DNA of 64,000 bases from Cladorrhinum sp. PSN259 (taxonomy: Eukaryota > Ascomycota > Sordariomycetes > Sordariales > Podosporaceae). Positions 58,460-64,000 of this stretch are shown here, piece after piece. The DNA is taken from assembly GCA_033725935.1 (NCBI GenBank), contig MU867146.1, positions 1 through 64,000 on the forward strand, given 5' to 3'. The notes beneath the pieces are model-generated. The model was not told the origin of the DNA and did not search any database. It saw only the letters and a program-made list of their open reading frames with translations. The stretch's first letter is position 1; each line of letters opens with the position of its first letter. Position numbers and translations under genes: made by a program.

Positions 58460-61400
58460 CTAAAACATCTCCACGTCCTCTTCCTCCGCCTCGGACACAG
58501 CCGCAGGGCGCGGCGAAAGCCGGCCCGACGTGGCGGTCGGGGCAGGAGGTGGGACGGGGGCGCCGGCACGGAGCTCCTCCGAGAGGGGGCTATAGCCCTC
58601 GGTCACCGCAGCGCACAGCACCGTCAAGATGCTGGCCTGGGTGTCGGCCCGAGGCAAAGCCGAGGTACCCTCTCCGGCAGAGGAAGTCTCACCCTCGCAG
58701 CCGGCCGTTTCCTCCTCCGGTTGGAGGAGTTCCCGGCGCGACACAGAGGGGAGAACAACCTTGCCGCCCTCGGTCTCCTTGCCCTGGTCCTTCACGGCGG
58801 CGGCATTGCTGCTACCGCTGCTCCTCTTGCTGTTGCCGTTACCGGCAGAATTGGACGCAGCAGAGGGTGAAGAAACCAAGGCCGGGGTTGGCGGTGAGGA
58901 GGCCGAGGGAGGAGGAGGAAGCGGGCGGGACAGGTGTTGGGCTGTTATCCAGCCCTCACCGTCCTCCGCTCTCCGGCAGGCCCTGACGTACCGCCAGATG
59001 GCGACAGCCAGGCCGAGGCCCGAGGAGACGAAAAAGGCGCCGCTGAAGGTCGCCCACACCACCAGACCGTTGCCCACCGGAACTTCGTCGACGATGCCTT
59101 TGAGCACCACCGAGATGCTCGAGAGCAAGCTCAAGAGCATGACCCCGGTGAGTGCCAGCAACGCCAGCGAGAGGTTCCGCATCCGGTCGATACCAGGCCA
59201 CAGCGCTCTGATCTCCCGGGGAGGGAGGAGACCAAAGTTGGCCGCTGCGGCCGGCTTCCTCGCGAGAGGAAGGGGACCATACCGGATGACGGGCCCGCGC
59301 CGGAGGTTGGTGATCTCGGCCGCCGTCTCCGGGGTGGGAGACGTTGGCTGAGCCGGCGCGGACTCGAGTGGGCGTGCGTGGCCCGGTCTGGTGGTGGTGC
59401 GAGCGCGCGGGCGGCGGGAGGCGATCAAATCCTCCCCTGAGATCTCTCTTCCCTTCCCCTTTGTTCTCGCCATATCGGCGAGGGGGATGCTGGAAGAGCC
59501 GAGAGGAGCGGCAGTGTCAGTGGACAGGTACCGCTGCTCCTCGTCGGTGATCTCGGTGCCCTGGGTCTGGTTGATCTGGTCCAGGACCCGGCGCAGCTCC
59601 GCGTGGCGGCCGGCAAACCGAGAGGGAGTCGAAGGCTCTGGGTCCTCGCTCAACCTCTCTAGGGCTGGCCTGTAGTGGCTGCCGGCGGTATGGGCAGTTT
59701 CGGCGGCTGTTCGTATTGTTAGTGGCTAATATTCTTTCATTACTATTGTTAGAAGAGCTGAAAACTTACTCGTGCTTGGGGTGCTGGCAACACCACGGCC
59801 AGCAGCCAAAACTTGGGTGGTGGCAGAGGCCACGGACTCGGAACCGTCATCCGACGATGCGCTCCCAACCACATAGATCTCGTCATCGTCGGGCTTGTTG
59901 GTGCCGTCAACAATGGAGACGTCAAGTGGGATAGGCGTCGGCCGGCGGGTGATGGCATCGTTGTAAGGGTTATAGCGACGAGCAGTCAACGTAGTGTTGT
60001 CGTCAGGAGCGCTAGGCTGGGTATTGGTACCAGAAGAGCGACGTGTTAGAGAGCGGCCAAAAGCTCTTGAGGAGTTCGAAGTGGTGATTGGCTCAAAAAT
60101 ATTGAAGGCGTCGTCGGCTCTCGGTCGTTCGTAACTGCTGGAGTAGTTGGGGGTGTCCAGGTCGCGAGTAGTAGGAGATACAGCATCGGCCGCTGAAGCC
60201 CGGCGGGTTGCAGAACCGCCAGCGCTGCTTGAAGGAGCAGGGATTCCGACAGTCCTGACGGTAGTGAAGCCGTCATCGGCCCCAGAGCTTTGATGCGCAA
60301 TACGATCATTGGGAGTGGTAGATCGGCGAGTAGTCAGGGCACTTCCCTCGGTCGCAGAAACTCGACAAATATTGGAACGGTCAGTAGTGCTCAAGGCATC
60401 AGAACTTTCCGCCGTTCTATCAGTATCATAGTCGCCATAAGCTCTAGAGCGAGGAATAAGCGGGAGACTGGGACTAGTAGAGTCGCGCACAGTGGCAGAT
60501 CCGTCGGTAGGGGCATACTGCTGATGGGTGATGGAACGACCAAACGTAGGACGATGAGCAGCGGCAGTCCAGTCACCAACGCTCGTCAGCACCCCATCAC
60601 TGAAAGATCGGTGATCATTCGGAGTTGAGCTGCGTCTAGTGTTAGAAGGACGACGAGGAAGGTCCGTACCATTGCCATCATTCACGGCCGATATACTTGT
60701 TGTGGACGACTTGCGATCAGTAGAAGTGCGGCGAGCAGCGTTAACCCCGGTACGACTGACCACTGCCGCATAGTGGACTTCAGTAGGATGACGACCAGCA
60801 GTGGGAAAGCGACCGGGCATGGAAGTAAAATCGCCTTCGATGGGGGTAGAGCTTCCGGTGGTGGTAGAAGGGCGACGGGGAGCGGTAATAGAAAACCCAT
60901 GCCTCGCGGAAAGACCTTCATTGATAGAGGAACCGCTGGCAGGATCCGGCAAAGGGCGGGTACGTGTTCCAGCAGAACGGCCAGTTATGGTGGCGATATT
61001 GCCAACTGTGGTAGCTGAGGTAGAAGAACGACGAGAGATGTAGTCGCCATCGGTCCTGAACAAGGTGCCAACGGTAGAGGCACAATCTGTGGAGGAAGAA
61101 CCGGGAGTAGTGGGACGATCAGCTACAGCGTCGACAGAGCTCTCTGTGTCAGCAACTCCCAAAAGGCGACTGAGACGGGAACGGGAACGACTCCGAGGAG
61201 GGCTATCGCCCAGCGGCTTGAAGCCATCGCTTCTAGCTGTCCCATCATTATGGTCCATGTTGATATCTATAGCTTCGTCGTCGCTTTTTCAAGGTTAGCC
61301 ATCTTCTTTAAAGGGCATCAGGAATTGAGACCTTACTTCTGATGTAAAGCTTCACTCTTGGGCAATGGCCAGCTGCTGGGCGTGGAACCTGCGATAATCC

Positions 61401-61659
61401 AAGATGGACTGCTGACGAGAAACGGCGCAATGACCTCTTGAACGATAGAAGAAGTATATTGGATAGCTTTGAAGGACCACGAAGGATAAAAGGAGCTTGA
61501 TTCGACTTCGAGTACTTGGGGAGATGATGACGATCGCAAAGACTGTTCTTGTGCTGATGGCTTTGCGGTCGACTTGGATGCCGTAAGTGAGGTTCCTTCG
61601 AGGTCGCAATCCTGGAGTCGCATCGCAGCCACAGGCCACGCAGAAGAAGTATTCGCCAT
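58460..61659 (-). CDS. Large Ser/Thr/Arg-rich two-pass membrane protein, unknown function
   Basis: Exons 61659-61337, 61283-59770 and 59706-58460 join in frame to 1027 residues. The first intron (53 nt) has a GTAAGG donor, a GCTAACC branch point and an AAAAAG acceptor; the second has GTAAGT and GAACAG. If the first junction is wrong, translation could start at the ATG at 61258. Residues about 110-610 are a disordered Ser/Thr/Arg/Asp-rich region made of degenerate units around RRxST and TPND. Two hydrophobic helices lie at about 789-811 (LSLALLALTGVMLLSLLS) and 822-845 (VVWATFSGAFFVSSGLGLAV), followed by RYVRACRRAEDGEGW and a low-complexity acidic tail ending EEEDVEMF. No enzyme domain recognised. 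Fungal proteins with such a two-helix C-terminal unit are common but uncharacterised. Confidence 0.75.
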
Positions 61660-63168
61660 GGCGGTATAGTCCGCTTAGTCGTCGAAAAATGAAGAGCCAA
61701 TCTTGCGAAGCAATCGAGGTTGTCGCCGACTAAGCGCGCAGCAAAAGTCGCGGGGGTCACAAGCGGGGGTCGCGATGCGATGCAGAATGGTGGTTGATTT
61801 GGAAAGTCAAGCCAGGTCATTGGTGATCGGGAAAGGGCACGCGAGGTGGGTGCCGCCGTCGACTTGTGGTAGACCGGGAAGGTACTGGAGGTCGCAGGTC
61901 GTCCTCCTACCCAGTTGTAGCCATGCTGCTGCTCGCACTGTTGATTAAAACTTGAGCTCACGTTAAAGACCTAATTGCTGGCTGTGCTCAAATTCTTACA
62001 GTCAGACTGAAAATCTTGACAACTTGGTCACAATATGAATCAACCGCAAGCTCTGGCCTCAGTTGCTGTTGCGAGCCTGGATAAGTACGAATCACTCCAT
62101 CTTGATAGTGCGCATAGGGCCATTTCCCACTGGACCAGAGACATCTCTAGTAGAATATTCAAAGCTGTTGTTCGGTGTTGTCCATTGTTTACATTGTCAT
62201 TAGCCCCTGCCAAGACTTCATTAGGGGTTCAAGTAAATCAAGGTCCATCTCCAACACTGAATCTTATATGCGAAACACATTGAATTACTAACCAGAGATG
62301 GTAACATGTTCCTCGACATCATTATCGTCAACCTGCGGCATCTCAGGGGCTAATGTGGGTTAACAGGTCATCCATGTTGACGCGCTCTCCAGAGCAAAGA
62401 ACAACGAGATGAGATGGCATTTCCTTTGCCGCATAGTTCATGACAGTTCAGCAATGGAATGGGCTAGGGCAGTCTCACAGGAACTACAGTTTTCAGGTTC
62501 ACGTCCATATTCGCATAGATTGATAGTCAAAAATCGTCCTTTATAATCTACTACAATCTCATATGACATGATGCTGGCCGACCTTGAGCTCCTTGTTGTT
62601 TACTCAGGTTCACGAATGAATAGTTTCCAAGTAATTTGATTCACCATAGGGCACAGAATGTTTGGTGTTTGGCTATTGCACAGGCAATTGCGTGCGAAGA
62701 TCGAATCCCCTGACAACAGGGACAGTTATGGCTTCAAAGGGCCTATAATCTCTATCCATTTTCCTAGTTCACTGGTTCTTCTCTTTGAGGCTGAAGCAGG
62801 AGTTACTAGCCGGCCCCAGAATGACCATATTCGGACCAGGAGGTATGGTTCTTTTATTCGAGTCCAACTCAAACAGGTGGGCCAAGTATGTAAACGGCTA
62901 GATTTCTCATTTCTAGTCTCTATTCATCTTTGCGGAAAGAATTGTAAAAGTGGAGTGATTTCGGGTTATATACCCAAGCCCCCGGAATGATCAGTCGGGT
63001 TTGGCAGGTTGATCCTGGAGACAAACCTGAGTATGATATGGAGCGGAGGGACCAGTAATTGCTGGAGATCAGAAAACAGCACAGGATTAAAAACAAGTGT
63101 CAAGATGCCACGTAACGAGGAAGATGATTGGTTGTAGGGTATGTGATCGCAGAGAAAGAGGGGGTACT
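61660..63168. other. Intergenic region
   Basis: Promoter of the membrane protein gene and 3' flank of the GCIP-like gene. Open frames on both strands show no domain. Nothing supportable. Confidence 0.5.
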
Positions 63169-64000
63169 TTAGCCTTTCTTGATCTCTACTTGAAAGCGCA
63201 ATGCCCAATCAGTGAACTCATCCTTCTGCCCATCCCATGGCTTGACCAACAGCTCTGAGGCGGCAAATGCATCAAAGAAGCACTGGTCCATCAGCTGGTC
63301 AATCTCGGCTGGATCGAGCTCGTAAAAAGCCATGGCCAGGTTTCCGAATCTGTCTGGTATCCTCTTGAGAACTGCAAAGACCTCGTCGAGGCGAGCAGGT
63401 ACATTTGTGTCTGAAGTTGGAGGCACATGAGGTAGCAGCTTTAGCCTGCGTTTTGCAGCGGCTTGGTAGAGTAGAGTAATCAGGCGGAGCCTCTTGAGGC
63501 AAGACTCGAGACGCTCTCTAATTTTGTCTGGATCATCGCGTGGGATGTATTGTTGCGAGTTCATCAGGTCGTCCAGCATGGCTTGGGTGTCCTGAACCGA
63601 TGATATTGAAGCAGACTGGAGTCCCGCAGTAACCTGAGCAACGCCATCGTCCGCCTCATCATTATCCTCGTCCTCTTCGTCATCGTCATCGTCATCATCA
63701 CCGTCGGCTGTCTCCTCGCCCCACTCCTTCAGCTCTTCCATCACATCTTTCAGTGTGTCTCGGAGCTGATCTGCCTTGTATACCAGGTTGCCAGCAAAAC
63801 CTCGTTTGGCAAAAGCAGTAAGATCGTCGCAGGCGGCCCACAACACAGCCGTGGTCGCAATGCTTCCTTTGCCGCCTGCTGCTCCCGCCGACGCGTTCTT
63901 CTTGCCGTCCACCAGAATCTTTCCATCCTTGGGAATGCGCAAGAGCAATTCTTTCAGCTCCTTGAGGACCCGGCTAATTCTCCATGATAGATCCTGTCGG
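63169..64000 (-). CDS. GCIP-like (cyclin-D1-binding protein 1 family) protein, N-terminus cut off
   Basis: The frame is open from the stop at 63169 to the window end; the first visible residues are RQDLSWRISRVLKELKELL, so the start lies beyond 64000. The 277 or so visible residues resemble the fungal members of the Grap2/cyclin-D-interacting (GCIP) family: an alpha-helical bundle with VLWAACDDLTAFAKRGFAGNLVYK (read here as two overlapping parts), a long acidic run (DGDDDDDDDEEDEDNDE) forming a disordered loop, then LKRLRLITLLYQAAAKRR, and LDPAEIDQLMDQCF ahead of the typical end. Human GCIP binds cyclin D and the adaptor Grap2; the fungal role is unknown. No introns in the visible part. Confidence 0.75.
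   Translation of the reverse strand, partial: RQDLSWRISRVLKELKELLLRIPKDGKILVDGKKNASAGAAGGKGSIATTAVLWAACDDLTAFAKRGFAGNLVYKADQLRDTLKDVMEELKEWGEETADGDDDDDDDEEDEDNDEADDGVAQVTAGLQSASISSVQDTQAMLDDLMNSQQYIPRDDPDKIRERLESCLKRLRLITLLYQAAAKRRLKLLPHVPPTSDTNVPARLDEVFAVLKRIPDRFGNLAMAFYELDPAEIDQLMDQCFFDAFAASELLVKPWDGQKDEFTDWALRFQVEIKKG

Noticed and set aside
58629..59440. Plus-strand open frames opposite the large membrane protein gene
   Set aside because: GC-rich antisense shadows without domains.
61308..61961. 217-codon minus-strand open frame overlapping the start of the large membrane protein gene
   Set aside because: Different frame from the spliced model and no ATG-based or domain support.

Overview
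The window is nuclear DNA of a filamentous ascomycete, most likely a Sordariomycete and perhaps Sordariales (inference). The evidence is short 50-110 nt introns with GTANGT-type donors and CTAAC branch points, a HET-domain gene, fungal gene families (SIP5, PDR-type ABC transporter, GH71, a RIP-like broken gene), and long intergenic stretches. No bacterial operons, CRISPR, tRNA or rRNA could be supported. Introns were placed by hand from splice motifs, branch points, reading-frame phase and protein-family continuity; no transcripts were available.

1-16.6 kb, metabolic and accessory region: a poly-C tract at the very start, a small SnoaL-like protein, a HET-domain protein facing away from a GH2 beta-mannosidase, a secreted phytase-like esterase, then four co-oriented minus-strand genes (listed in transcription order): a stand-alone cellobiose-dehydrogenase-type cytochrome, an eight-exon carboxylesterase, a secreted FAD-linked (BBE-type) oxidase and an MFS sugar porter. 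Together with the beta-mannosidase this resembles a loosely clustered sugar or oligosaccharide use set.

16.6-28 kb: a gene-poor stretch, then the ER tail-anchored ubiquitin-conjugating enzyme UBC6 divergent from the mitochondrial outer-membrane assembly protein SAM50, then a full-length PDR-type ABC transporter. 28-36.8 kb: a poorly coding stretch holding one probably broken gene (STAND-type N-terminal domain) and several microsatellites.

36.8-52 kb: SIP5, a D-arabinose dehydrogenase-like aldo-keto reductase, a secreted M28 aminopeptidase, a secreted PL4 rhamnogalacturonan lyase, ribosomal protein eS28, and an intracellular-looking GH71 protein. 51-64 kb: an ADCK2/Cqd1-like mitochondrial UbiB kinase, a small proline-rich protein divergent from holocytochrome c synthase, an unusual Cys/Lys/Asp-rich protein, a 1027-residue Ser/Thr-rich two-pass membrane protein, and a GCIP-like protein cut by the window end.

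No clearly new multi-gene system was found. The most unusual items are the Cys/Lys/Asp-rich protein, the 1027-residue membrane protein, the stand-alone heme protein within the oxidase/esterase/transporter run, and the broken STAND-like gene.
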